Shown: positions 47,339 through 56,352 of the stretch, piece by piece
Layout: each line of letters opens with the position of its first letter
How positions within the stretch are numbered: position 1 is the first letter of the stretch
Notes under the pieces: model-generated
The model's input: the letters and a program-made list of their open reading frames with translations, nothing else
Told to the model about the DNA's origin: nothing
The model's database searches: none
Assembly: GCF_004799645.1 (NCBI RefSeq)
Contig: NZ_CP031305.1
Span: 124,001 to 188,000 of the forward strand
DNA length: 64,000 nt
DNA from: Natronorubrum bangense
GTDB lineage: Archaea; Halobacteriota; Halobacteria; Halobacteriales; Natrialbaceae
Reading direction: 5' to 3'
Program-made: the position numbers and the translations under genes

Positions 47339-48376
47339 ATGGCCGACGATGCTTCGCGCAAGCGAAAGGTCCGTGGCCGGAAGATCAGGAGCGACCGCTC
47401 ACAGAAAGAAGGACGGCGTGCCAAGAAGGAACTCGCCCGAAAAGCGTCGAACGCGGGCAAGAAAAACGGCGACAGTCCCCTCACCGATCCAGCAGCTATC
47501 ACCCCCGAACCGTTCGTCGAGACGGATGCCGTCACCGCGTTGCGCGAACGGATCAACGGCTGGCTCAAAGCGGAGCAGCCGGTTCATCTGATCGGGCCGA
47601 CGGGCTGTGGAAAGACCGCACTTGCGCTGTCGGCGGCTGCCGAGCGTGGCCGCCCAGTCGTCTGGCTCAACGGCGACGAGGCCGTTGACACGGCCGCGCT
47701 CGTCGGTGACCACGCCGGCGGGGAGCGATACAAAGAAGACGACCGGTTCGTCAGTGGCGTGAGCAAACGGACGGAGATCGTTCGTGAACGCTGGGTCGAC
47801 AACCCACTCTCGGTTGCTGTTCGAGAGGGTGCGACGCTCGTCTACAACGAGTTCTCGCGCAGCGATCCGGCGGCACACAACGTCTTGCTTTCAGTCTTCG
47901 AAGAGGGCGTCTTGGAGCGGCCGGGAAAACGCGGTGAGGATCGATCCATCAACGTCCACCCCGAGTTCCGAGCAATCTTGACCTCGAACGACGCCGAGTA
48001 CGCGGGTGTCCACAAGCAACAGGATGCGCTGCTCGACCGGTTCGTCGGCGTCTACGTCAACTACTACGACGCCGAAACTGAGCGTGAGATCGTTCGATCC
48101 CACGTCGATCTTCCGGACGATACGATCGAGACAGTCGTCGACACGACACGCACACTCCGGGATGCCCTCGAGATCGTCGTCGGGACGCGGGCAGCGGTCA
48201 CGGCCGCGAAGGGGCTCTCCGTTTTCGAGAACCCCGAAACCGATGCCAGCGAGAACGGTGCGTTCGACGACGACCTGCTGACAGCGGTCTTCGTGGACGT
48301 GCTTGCGCCGAAGATTGCTGGTCAAGGCCCCGAAGACATCGCACAGCTTCGAACACAGATCGCCGACTCGATCTGA
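47339..48376 (+). CDS. gvpN: Gas vesicle protein GvpN (MoxR-like AAA ATPase)
   Basis: A 345-aa AAA+ ATPase that increases vesicle length. Walker A is GPTGCGKT (86-93); Walker B-like region is ATLVYNEFSRSDPAAHN, and the sensor region follows at ILTSNDAEYAG. The first 45 residues form an unusually basic extension (RKRKVRGRKIRSDRSQKEGR, then RAKKELARKASNAGKK), not typical of GvpN. It follows gvpA by six bases with no gvpC between. Confidence 0.94.
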   Translation: MADDASRKRKVRGRKIRSDRSQKEGRRAKKELARKASNAGKKNGDSPLTDPAAITPEPFVETDAVTALRERINGWLKAEQPVHLIGPTGCGKTALALSAAAERGRPVVWLNGDEAVDTAALVGDHAGGERYKEDDRFVSGVSKRTEIVRERWVDNPLSVAVREGATLVYNEFSRSDPAAHNVLLSVFEEGVLERPGKRGEDRSINVHPEFRAILTSNDAEYAGVHKQQDALLDRFVGVYVNYYDAETEREIVRSHVDLPDDTIETVVDTTRTLRDALEIVVGTRAAVTAAKGLSVFENPETDASENGAFDDDLLTAVFVDVLAPKIAGQGPEDIAQLRTQIADSI

Positions 48377-48448
48377 CGTGACCGAGCGGGCCACCACCCA
48401 CACCCACAAGACACCACACGACAGCCAGACACGAAACGACGACAACCA

Positions 48449-49012
48449 ATGGCCGACGCCGATACACACCAATCAACGGAGCAGTGCACGGCGCTTACCG
48501 AAGACGGAGAGCGCTGTTCGCGGCCAGCCCAGGACGACGGATTTTGCTACCAACATGATGAGAGTGATCCAACCGTGAGCGATAGCCAGACAGTCGACGA
48601 CGAACAGACACAGGACGAACAGCAAGCACAAGAGACCGACGAAACCGACGAGAGCCAGCCACAGAGTCGGGATCTGACGGTCGACATGACCGCCGAGGAG
48701 AAGACTGATCCCGAAACAGTCGATGCCGACGTCGAGACCGACCACGACGAGATTGCTGGCGTCCTTGCCGTTCGTCGAACGGTCCAGTCGACGGCGGGCG
48801 AACTTATCGGTCGAGAGTTCGACGCCGTCAGCGAAATCGTCCCCACCGACGACGGCTGGCGTGCAGTCGTCGAGGTCGTCGAACGACGAGCGGTCCCCGA
48901 CACCCAGGACATCATTGGCCGGTACGAAATCGAACTCGACGACGGTGCGACTGTCCATGGCTACCGCCGTCTGGACCGCTACCGGCGTGGCGACACGGGG
49001 GCGTTCGAGTAG
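48449..49012 (+). CDS. gvpO: Gas vesicle protein GvpO with an N-terminal zinc-knuckle-like motif
   Basis: The last ~88 residues are GvpO (VLAVRRTVQSTAGELIGREF, then VVEVVERRAVPDTQDIIGRY, then TVHGYRRLDRYRRG), required for vesicle formation. Before it lie an acidic linker and an N-terminal motif C13-x9-C23-x9-C33-x2-H36 (EQCTALTEDGERC and FCYQHDES), resembling a small zinc-binding module found in other haloarchaeal and phage proteins. At 187 aa it is longer than classical GvpO. The gene is 72 nt after gvpN, the last of the rightward arm. Confidence 0.88.
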   Translation: MADADTHQSTEQCTALTEDGERCSRPAQDDGFCYQHDESDPTVSDSQTVDDEQTQDEQQAQETDETDESQPQSRDLTVDMTAEEKTDPETVDADVETDHDEIAGVLAVRRTVQSTAGELIGREFDAVSEIVPTDDGWRAVVEVVERRAVPDTQDIIGRYEIELDDGATVHGYRRLDRYRRGDTGAFE

Positions 49013-49067
49013 CACACCGGCTCTCCGAACTCTCGCTTTTAACATGGGTCGGGAGCTATGCGTAGCT

Positions 49068-50288
49068 ATGACTCACTCTCCCTCGAGAGCTCGCGACGCG
49101 GCGTTCCGATTCGAGTACGAGCCAGCGACGATCAGGTTCGGTTCCGGCTGTGTTGACGCCCTCGAGGCCGAACTCGAGCGCCAGAGCCTCGAGCGTGCAC
49201 TGATCGTCTGTGGCTCGACGGTCGGTTCCACGCCCGATGTGATCGACCCGATCACGGCGGGGCTCGGGGATCGACTCGCGGGGGTGTTCGCCGAGACGAC
49301 GTCAAAAAAGCGGCTCGGAACGGCCGTCGACGGACTCGAGCGACTCGAGGACGAAGACGTCGACGTGCTCGTCAGCCTCGGCGGTGGAAGCAGCCTCGAC
49401 GTCGCGAAAGTCATCAGCGTCCTCGCTGCGAGCGACCGCGAACCGGCGGCGATCGGCGACGAGTTCGCCGAGACAGGCACGATCACCGTCCCGAACGAGG
49501 GACTGGTTCCGATCGTCGCAGTTCCGACGACGCTCGCCGGTGCCGACCTCTCACAGGTCGCAGGCGTCACCGCCGCACCCGAGTCGGGGTTGGTCGAAAC
49601 AGAAGTGGGCGGCGGCATCTCAGGACCGGGGCTGATGCCCGCCGCGGCCGTCTACGATCCCGATATCGTGGCGACGACGCCGGAATCGATCCTCACAGGC
49701 TCGGCGATGAACGGCTTCGACAAGGGCCTCGAGGCGATCTACGCGGCCAACGCGACGCCGGTGACCGACGCGACGGCGATGCGTGGTCTCGGCAAACTCG
49801 AGACCGGCCTTCGCGCGTTCGGCCGTGGTGTGCGTGACACCGAGACGTTCGCAACGATCCTCGAGGGGATCGTCCTGGTCCAGTACGGCATCTCCCGGCC
49901 CGACGAGACGATGCTCTCGATCGTTCACGCCTTCGGCCACGGGCTCACGCGCACGGACGACGTCCAGCAGGGGACAGCACACGCCGTCGTCGTTCCACAC
50001 GTGCTCGCGTACCTGTTCGATCAAGTCGATGCCAGAGTGGACGTACTAGCCGATGCGCTGGGTGTTGCCGACGCGGACGATCCAGCACGGGCGGTCGTCG
50101 ACAGGGTGGCCGACGTGCGCGACGCACTCGAGCTACCGACGCGGCTGCGCGACGTCGACGGCCCCGAACCGGACGAGTTCACTGCCGTCGCGGAGGCGAT
50201 CCTCGCCGACTCGTTCATGGCGAACGCGCCGCCGGGGCTGGAGGCTTCTGTTGAAGACATCGAACGTATTCTCGAGCAGGCGTGGTAG
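49068..50288 (+). CDS. Iron-containing alcohol dehydrogenase
   Basis: A 406-aa group III alcohol dehydrogenase. Motifs: FRFEYEPATIRFGSGCVD, SLGGGSSLDVAKV (NAD site), PTTLAGADLSQVAG, and the Fe-binding set DPDIVATTPE, AMNGFDKGLEAIY and SIVHAFGHGLT with its His ligands. ATG 49068 is preferred over ATG 49044. It is unrelated to gas vesicles and lies just after gvpO, converging with queC. The substrate is likely a primary alcohol or a lactaldehyde-type compound; not certain. Confidence 0.93.
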   Translation: MTHSPSRARDAAFRFEYEPATIRFGSGCVDALEAELERQSLERALIVCGSTVGSTPDVIDPITAGLGDRLAGVFAETTSKKRLGTAVDGLERLEDEDVDVLVSLGGGSSLDVAKVISVLAASDREPAAIGDEFAETGTITVPNEGLVPIVAVPTTLAGADLSQVAGVTAAPESGLVETEVGGGISGPGLMPAAAVYDPDIVATTPESILTGSAMNGFDKGLEAIYAANATPVTDATAMRGLGKLETGLRAFGRGVRDTETFATILEGIVLVQYGISRPDETMLSIVHAFGHGLTRTDDVQQGTAHAVVVPHVLAYLFDQVDARVDVLADALGVADADDPARAVVDRVADVRDALELPTRLRDVDGPEPDEFTAVAEAILADSFMANAPPGLEASVEDIERILEQAW

Positions 50289-50303
50289 GACCGAAACCGC
50301 GAC

Positions 50304-51032
50304 TTACCCGTCGACGTACGACGGCCGCTCGGCGTAGGCGATTGGGTCCCGAACGCCGATGTTCTGGAACGCCTGCAGGCGGAACGCACACGCATCACAG
50401 GTCCCGCAGGCGGGTTCGTTCTCGCGGTAACAGCTCCAGGTGTGTTCGTAAGGTACCTCGAGGTCGACCCCTCGCTCGGCGATGTCGGTTTTCGACCACT
50501 CGACGAACGGGGCCTCGATCGAGATCTCAGTCTCGGGTTTCGTGCCGACGTCGACGACCTGCTCGAAGGCCTCGAAGAACGCGGGCCGGCAGTCCGGATA
50601 GCCCGAGAAATCCTCGCTGTGGGCGCCGATGAAGACCGCCTCGCAGTCGTTTGCTTCGGCATACGAGACGGCCATTGCGAGCAGGTTCGCGTTCCGGAAG
50701 GGGACGTAGGAGGTGGGGATCTCGTCGCTCTCTAAGTCGGCGTCTGCGACGTCGAGGTCGTCGTCGGTCAGACTCGAGGCCCCGATCGCCGCGAGATGAC
50801 CGGTTTCGATCTGCAGGAACTCCGCTGCGTCGAGTTCGTCGGCGAGTTGGCGAGCACACTCGAGTTCGCGATCCTCGGTTCGCTGGCCGTAGGACGTATG
50901 CAGGGCGTAGATATCATAGCCCCGGTCGCGAGCCTCGTAGGCAGCGGTGGCGCTGTCCATGCCGCCCGAGAGGAGGACGACGGCGCGTTTGGGAGTCGGT
51001 TCGTCGGTCGTGGACGGAGTGTCGTCAGTCAT
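50304..51032 (-). CDS. queC: 7-cyano-7-deazaguanine synthase QueC
   Basis: Converts 7-carboxy-7-deazaguanine to preQ0, the precursor of archaeosine in tRNA. The 242-aa enzyme has the PP-loop SGGMDS (22-27), PFRNANLLAMAVSYAEA and the zinc site CYRENEPACGTCDACAFR. ATG 51030-51032 is used (MTDDTPST). Last gene of queD-queE-queC. Confidence 0.97.
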   Translation of the reverse strand: MTDDTPSTTDEPTPKRAVVLLSGGMDSATAAYEARDRGYDIYALHTSYGQRTEDRELECARQLADELDAAEFLQIETGHLAAIGASSLTDDDLDVADADLESDEIPTSYVPFRNANLLAMAVSYAEANDCEAVFIGAHSEDFSGYPDCRPAFFEAFEQVVDVGTKPETEISIEAPFVEWSKTDIAERGVDLEVPYEHTWSCYRENEPACGTCDACAFRLQAFQNIGVRDPIAYAERPSYVDG

Positions 51033-51050
51033 TGGCATCAGTCTCAAATA

Positions 51051-51830
51051 TCAGGTTTCGGGCGCGTCGTTCCAGAGATCGACGTGGAGGCGGGGCGTGT
51101 ATCGGAAGCCGTGGTCCATCGCCAGCTGTGCAACCCGGGCTCGAGTGTCCTCGAGTCGGTCTCGTGTTGCCCCTTCTGGCATCAACAGGACGTCGGTGTC
51201 CCGAATCGGAACGGCAGCGACCTCGCGAAGATCCTCGAGCAAGGCGAGGATTTCGGGCATATCGCTCTCGTCGGTGACGACGAACTTGAGCTGAAACGCA
51301 TCGTCCTCGATCAGACGGGCCAGTGCCTCGAGGTCGATCCGGTCGCGCTCGTGGCGGGCTTCCCACTCCCCCTCGCCTTTGGGGTCGCGCTCAGGTGTGG
51401 GCGTGCTGCTCTCGAGTTTCGGGCTGATCGAAGCGAGGTCGATCGGCGCGTCGCGGTAGATCGTCCCGTTGGTCTCGACGGTGGTGTGATAGCCGCGTTC
51501 GTCGAGCGCCTCGAGGAGGTCGACACTCGCCTCATGAAGCAGGGGCTCGCCGCCGGTGAGGACGACGTGGTCCGCGTTGTCGTAGGATTCGACCGTCGCG
51601 AGAATCTCGTCGATATCCTGCCAGGCGTGGGTGGGTTCCCAGGAAGTGTGATAGGAATCACAGAACCAACAGCGGAGGTTACAGCCGCTCGTCCGGACGA
51701 ACACCGAGGGGACACCGGCGAGCGTCCCCTCTCCTTGCAGCGAGTAGAACAGTTCGTTGATCGGGAGGCTGTCCGCTGGCGCGTCCTCGGCAGCGACCCC
51801 CTCCCGATCGATCGAGTCGGAAACCGGCAT
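51051..51830 (-). CDS. queE: 7-carboxy-7-deazaguanine synthase QueE
   Basis: Radical SAM enzyme, 259 aa, turning 6-carboxytetrahydropterin into 7-carboxy-7-deazaguanine. The cluster motif is CNLRCWFCD (C50, C54, C57); other features are YSLQGEGTLAGVPSVFVRTS, VVLTGGEPLL and ETNGTI. The start ATG 51828-51830 is just before the queD stop (51832-51834), so the genes are coupled; 18 nt separate it from queC. Confidence 0.97.
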   Translation of the reverse strand: MPVSDSIDREGVAAEDAPADSLPINELFYSLQGEGTLAGVPSVFVRTSGCNLRCWFCDSYHTSWEPTHAWQDIDEILATVESYDNADHVVLTGGEPLLHEASVDLLEALDERGYHTTVETNGTIYRDAPIDLASISPKLESSTPTPERDPKGEGEWEARHERDRIDLEALARLIEDDAFQLKFVVTDESDMPEILALLEDLREVAAVPIRDTDVLLMPEGATRDRLEDTRARVAQLAMDHGFRYTPRLHVDLWNDAPET

Positions 51831-51831
51831 C

Positions 51832-52320
51832 TCAGAACCGACCGCCACCACAGAGTTCGCTCGTCTCGTTGACCTGTACGGCGACGTGGGAAACAGTGTC
51901 AGGCAGCGCTGCCTCGAGTTTCCGTTCTAGTAACACGCTCATCACTTCGGCCGTCGGTGGCTCCTCGAGGACGATGACTGCGTCGTCGTCACCCGCGGTT
52001 TCGAAGGCATCGATCAGGGGGTCGCCAGCCTCGAGTAAGAACATATGATCCCACTCATCGATTACTGCAGTAATATCTCCTTTATCAGCAACCCAGCCTT
52101 CCTCGGTCAGTTTGCCAGTAACTCGGACAGAGACCTCGTAGTTGTGACCGTGTGGCCGCGAGCACTTGCCGTCGTGATGGAGGAGACGGTGGCCAGTACT
52201 GATTCTGATTGGGCGATCGCGGCCAACGTAGAGAACGCGTTCGGTTCCGGTGACCACATCACCACTGCCGTCGGCGGCGATCGTCGTCTGACGATCATCG
52301 CATCCTGCTCGTTCAGTCAT
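51832..52320 (-). CDS. queD: 6-carboxytetrahydropterin synthase QueD
   Basis: First dedicated enzyme of the preQ0 pathway, 162 aa. It converts dihydroneopterin triphosphate-type substrate to 6-carboxytetrahydropterin. Zn ligands are H44 (STGHRLLHHD) and H57/H59 in the CSRPHGHNYEV motif, with the catalytic Cys C53; ELCGGGRF ends the chain. The start ATG is 52318-52320. It opens the operon with queE and queC. Confidence 0.96.
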   Translation of the reverse strand: MTERAGCDDRQTTIAADGSGDVVTGTERVLYVGRDRPIRISTGHRLLHHDGKCSRPHGHNYEVSVRVTGKLTEEGWVADKGDITAVIDEWDHMFLLEAGDPLIDAFETAGDDDAVIVLEEPPTAEVMSVLLERKLEAALPDTVSHVAVQVNETSELCGGGRF

Positions 52321-52430
52321 ATCACAGTATTCTCTTGGGATTACTTAAACGTGACCGACTGGCGCGAGTCGCAACCGCCGCGGCCGACACAGACGAGCGA
52401 ACGGCTGTCACAGCCGACGAAAAGCCCACT

Positions 52431-52787
52431 TCAGTCCTCGAGTTGGTCCTGAATCCTGTTTTTCGCTTCGGTTCGGCGTTTACGCGAAAACTGCGGGTGG
52501 TCGTCCGAGAAGTCGACCTCGATTTCGTCGAGTGTTCGCCGGTAGATGTTCGTTCGTCGTCCCTCTTCGGAGAGCTGTCGCCCTTCACAGGTCAACAGTC
52601 CAGCATCGACGAGGTCCTGAATTCGGCGATAACAGGTGGCGATCGGAATCTCGATATCGTTGCTCAACGCTTGGGCCGATTTCGGGGTGCCCGCCGCACA
52701 AAGAATTTCTGCACTGTACTTACTCCCAAGTGCCGAGAGAATCGTCGTTGACTTCGACTCGGTCTGTTCCGTCCGACTCTGAGACAT
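52431..52787 (-). CDS. ArsR-like winged-helix transcription regulator
   Basis: A 118-aa DNA-binding protein with a winged-helix domain: SKYSAEILCAAGTPKSAQAL, then SNDIEIPIATCYRRIQDLVD (recognition helix), then LLTCEGRQLSEEGRRTNIYR. A charged C-terminus follows. It starts at ATG 52785-52787. The AT-rich repeat CTGAATTATCAGAATTGAAT just upstream (52801-52820) might be its own operator. It could control the que operon or itself; unproven. Confidence 0.8.
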   Translation of the reverse strand: MSQSRTEQTESKSTTILSALGSKYSAEILCAAGTPKSAQALSNDIEIPIATCYRRIQDLVDAGLLTCEGRQLSEEGRRTNIYRRTLDEIEVDFSDDHPQFSRKRRTEAKNRIQDQLED

Positions 52788-53052
52788 CGTTCATCCTATA
52801 CTGAATTATCAGAATTGAATCTTGTGGTTAGTCGAATTACATGGGAGTAACAATGGATAAATATCTCCGCCGTATACGGGGTGAACTGAGTTTTCATCAA
52901 CTGTTTGCAACGTTATTAGAGTGGTTTCCTGTCAGCTGCTATGAGTGATTGGAGCCGTGGATTCGACGGCGAATGCCGATGTCGAGGTATGGCTGACAGT
53001 GTCATGCACCCAGTCTCGATACTCGTTTCAATCCGCGCGACAAACGACAGCT

Positions 53053-53739
53053 ATGAACGTCGCAATCGTCACCGTCGGGGACGAACTACTCGCTGGACGG
53101 ACGACAAATACCAACGCGACATGGCTCTCCGAACAGCTGACCGAACGGGGTGTCTCCGTCGAGCGCGTAACCACGGTGCCAGACCGGATCAGCGACATCG
53201 CTCGCGTCGTCAACGAGTATCGTGCCGAGTACGATGCTGTGATCGTCACCGGCGGGCTCGGTCCGACACACGACGACGTCACGATGGAGGGTGTCGCCGC
53301 CGCACTGGGGTGTTCACTCGAGACACACGATGGGGCGCTTGCCTGGCTCGAGGAAGACGGGTACTCGCGGGCCGACCTGACGGCTGGCACAGCCGACTTG
53401 CCGGTCGGTGCACGCCCACTCCACAACGAAACCGGCGTCGCACCCGGTGCAGTCATCGAGAGTGTGTACGTTCTCCCCGGCGTTCCCGCAGAGATGCGGA
53501 CGATGTTCGACTCGGTTGCCGACGAGTTTTCAGGCACACAGACCTACCGAGAAGTCGTCGTTGCCGACGAGCCAGAAAGCGCGCTTCTCGACCGTATCAC
53601 GGCGGTTCGAGAGCGGTTCGAGGTCTCTGTCGGGAGCTATCCAGGCGACTCTGTTCGACTCTCACTCGAGGGGACGGACGAAGAAACTGTTTTGACGGCT
53701 GCGGCGTGGCTTCGCGACCACGTCGAGCGAACCGAGTAG
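53053..53739 (+). CDS. CinA/MoaB-like molybdopterin-binding-domain protein
   Basis: A 228-aa protein of the competence/damage-inducible CinA N-terminal family. It begins MNVAIVTVGDELLAGRTTNT and carries GGLGPTHDDVTMEGVAAALG, LPVGARPLHN and YVLPGVPAEMRTM. The C-terminal nicotinamide-mononucleotide deamidase domain of full CinA is absent. The biochemical role may be a pyrophosphatase or MoCo-type binding; uncertain. ATG 53053 is chosen from the family start. Confidence 0.88.
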   Translation: MNVAIVTVGDELLAGRTTNTNATWLSEQLTERGVSVERVTTVPDRISDIARVVNEYRAEYDAVIVTGGLGPTHDDVTMEGVAAALGCSLETHDGALAWLEEDGYSRADLTAGTADLPVGARPLHNETGVAPGAVIESVYVLPGVPAEMRTMFDSVADEFSGTQTYREVVVADEPESALLDRITAVRERFEVSVGSYPGDSVRLSLEGTDEETVLTAAAWLRDHVERTE

Positions 53740-53760
53740 CGGCCGCAGCCGATCGGCCGA

Positions 53761-53886
53761 CTATCGGTAGAGGTAGGCGAGCCAGACGACTGTCACGAGA
53801 AGGCCAAGGATCAGGGCACCCCAGCCGGTCAGTGCCATCGGTAGTTCCGGTTCTGCTTCGAGAACGGCGAAAGCGAGTGCGTTCAT
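53761..53886 (-). CDS. 41-aa membrane microprotein
   Basis: Reads MNALAFAVLEAEPELPMALT, then GWGALILGLLVTVVWLAYLY and a final Arg. One transmembrane helix (residues about 21-40) follows an acidic start. It starts at ATG 53884-53886 and ends at TAG 53761-53763. It is too short for routine detection, but has a clear start, a helix and a stop between two convincing genes. No function is known. Confidence 0.65.
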   Translation of the reverse strand: MNALAFAVLEAEPELPMALTGWGALILGLLVTVVWLAYLYR

Positions 53887-54008
53887 ATGCTGCGATCAGT
53901 TCTCATCCCTCTTAATCTTTCAGAAAACTCGCGCGTCGGCTGTGTCGCGTGTGCCACTCTCGTGGAAAACACCACACGGCTTTTGGATCGGCTCTCCATA
54001 CGTCGGCT

Positions 54009-55117
54009 ATGGAGTCTCTCGGTGTCGTCGTGAATCCGATCGCGGGGATGGGCGGTCGAGTCGGACTGAAGGGAACCGATGGCAAACTCGAGGAGGCACG
54101 CAGCTTGGGGGCCGAGCCGCGAGCGCCAGGTCGGGCCCGCGAAGCACTCACTGCATTGCACCGACGAGCGCCCGAGCTGACGGTGTATACGGCAGCGGGT
54201 GTGCTGGGTGAGGACGCCGTTCGGGATGCTGGCTACGAACCAGTCGTCGTCTACGACCCGGCAACGAGTGACGGCACAGCAGTCACGGCCCATCCAGACG
54301 ATCCCGCAGACGCCGAAACGACCGCCGCCGATACGCGCGCGGCCGTTCGCGAGTTTCTCGAGCACGACGTCGATCTGATCTGTTTCGTCGGCGGCGACGG
54401 CACCGCCGTCGACGTCGCGGAAGTCATCGAAAGCGACGGCACACCGATGCTCGGCGTCCCGGCCGGCGTCAAAATCTACTCGTCGGTCTTTGCCGTGACA
54501 CCGGCCGATGCCAGCCGGATCATCGCTGCGTTCGACCGCGTCACGTCCCGTGAAGTCAACGACATCGACGAGGATGCGTATCGCGAGGGGGAGGTCCGAA
54601 CAACGCTCAAAGCCGTCGTCCCGGTCCCCGTCGCGCCCGACGTCCAGTCGGGCAAACAGGTTTCGAGTGGCAGCGTCGACGCGCTGGCAGCAGGCGTCGC
54701 CCGTGAGCTCGATCCGGATCGAACCTATGTCTTTGGTCCCGGGGGACCGTCGGCGCGATTGAGGCCGAACTGGGGATCGACGCCTCACCGCTCGGTGTCG
54801 ACGTCTGGCGTGATGGGGAGGTACTCGCCACGGACGCATCCGAACGCGAGATCCTCGAGGTGCTCGAAACGCCAGTGACGATCGTCGTCTCACCGATCGG
54901 CGGCCAGGGCTTCATCTTCGGGCGGGGGAACCACCAGATCTCACCCGACGTGATCACGCAAGCCGACGAGATCGAGGTCGTCGCCTCGGGGGAGAAACTC
55001 GACGGGATCGACGCCTTGCGCGTTGACACCGACGACGCGACGGTCGACGAGGAGCTACGGGGCTGGCGACAGGTCCGAACAGGGCGGTTTACGACCCGCC
55101 TCGTCAAGGTTGTATAA
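54009..55117 (+). pseudogene. ATP-NAD kinase family protein, frameshifted
   Basis: A member of the NAD kinase-like (AcoX/diacylglycerol-kinase superfamily) group: MESLGVVVNPIAGMGGRVGL, then CFVGGDGTAVDVAEVI with the GGDGT motif. After YVFGPGG (near 54741-54745) the frame becomes Arg/Pro-rich. The next frame, resuming with TVGAIEAELGIDASPLGVDV, continues through SPIGGQGFIFGRGNHQISPD to the stop 55115-55117. One base is missing from the five-G run at 54741-54745. Restored length would be about 370 aa. The defect is real or an undercalled G run. Confidence 0.85.
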
Positions 55118-55220
55118 GGTGTAGGGTATCTTTATCGCTGGAATCAAGGATATAACGACTTCTCGTTCATGTAATGACTATATAGTCAGGATTAAGGCCG
55201 ACTCTCGCCTAGGGTGGCAC

Positions 55221-56252
55221 ATGGAAACGCGGAAAGTGCAACGATTGGGTCCATCGACGCTTGCGATGACCCTCCCCGCAGAATGGGCGTCCGAACACGG
55301 TGTCGAGAAGGGAGACGAAGTCTCCCTGCGGACCAGCGGCAAGGGCACGCTGACTGTCATGCCCGAGTCGGCCAACACCGAAGAGACGGAAGCGATCATC
55401 CACGCCGACAATCTCGATGCCGATGCCGTCGAGCGAGCGATCGTCGCCCAGTACGTGCTGGGCCGGCGTGTCATCCGCATCGATACCGAAGACGGCGCCC
55501 TCGAGTCCGACCACATCAACGCGGTCTATCAGGCTGAAACGCAGCTGATGGGGCTGGGCGTCATCGAAGAGACTCCCGAGAGCATCTCGATTCGTTGTTC
55601 GGTCGATCCGGAGGACTTCACCCTCGACAATCTCTTAGAGCGCCTCGAGCGAACGGGACAGACGATGCGTGGGGAGGGGATCAAGGCGCTGGCACACGGT
55701 AACCCTGATCTGGCCCAGCGCGCCCTGAACCGCGAACGTCAGGCGAACAAGATCTTCGTGCTTCTGCTGCGCCTGATTTTCACGGCCTACCAGAACCCGA
55801 ACCTCGCCCGCGCGGTCGGCCTGAACAGTGGCTTCCCGCTGATCGGCTACCGATCGATCGCGAAAAACCTCGAGCTGACGGCGGACAACGCCGAAGACAT
55901 CGCCGAAATCGTCATCGAGACCGAGGGCCACAGTCTGAACGTCGACAGCTCAGTGATGCGTGACATCCGCGAGCTGAACGAACAGGTCGACGAGATCACC
56001 TCGCTTGCAGTTGAGGCAGCCGTCGAGCGCGACTACGACAAGTCGAATCGGGTTCGAGCGCTCTTCCACGAGGTTTCCGACCGCGAGAAAGAGATCCTCG
56101 ACGAGCTACCGGAGATGTCCAACGAGGATCTCCTCCGAGTCCGTGAAGTGCTCGTCAGTCTCCAGCAGACGGCCCAGTATGCGATGCGAAACGCCGAAAT
56201 CGCGGCGAACCTCGCGTTGAACGAGGAGTCAGAACACACGACGATCAACTGA
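55221..56252 (+). CDS. AbrB-PhoU domain protein
   Basis: A 343-aa regulator: an N-terminal AbrB/SpoVT-like DNA-binding fold (METRKVQRLGPSTLAMTLPA and KGDEVSLRTSGKGTLTVMPE), followed by a PhoU-type helical bundle (ESDHINAVYQAETQLMGLGV; RDIRELNEQVDEITSLAVEA). Haloarchaeal relatives are thought to regulate phosphate or ion uptake. It starts at ATG 55221 after an AT-rich promoter-like region near 55125-55195 (TAAGGTGTAGGGTATCTTTA). The MFS gene follows 100 nt later. Confidence 0.9.
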   Translation: METRKVQRLGPSTLAMTLPAEWASEHGVEKGDEVSLRTSGKGTLTVMPESANTEETEAIIHADNLDADAVERAIVAQYVLGRRVIRIDTEDGALESDHINAVYQAETQLMGLGVIEETPESISIRCSVDPEDFTLDNLLERLERTGQTMRGEGIKALAHGNPDLAQRALNRERQANKIFVLLLRLIFTAYQNPNLARAVGLNSGFPLIGYRSIAKNLELTADNAEDIAEIVIETEGHSLNVDSSVMRDIRELNEQVDEITSLAVEAAVERDYDKSNRVRALFHEVSDREKEILDELPEMSNEDLLRVREVLVSLQQTAQYAMRNAEIAANLALNEESEHTTIN

Positions 56253-56352
56253 TCGACTCCTCGTCGCTTTGCGCCTGCAGTGTCGCTGTTCGATCGGCTG
56301 ATCACCCACCGAGTCGAAACAGTAATCCGATCTGGCGACACACATCTGTCCG

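Noticed and set aside
52853..52948. 31-aa AT-rich frame MDKYLRRIRGELSF between the regulator and the CinA-like gene
   Set aside because: Codon usage differs from the genome's real genes and there is no supporting context.
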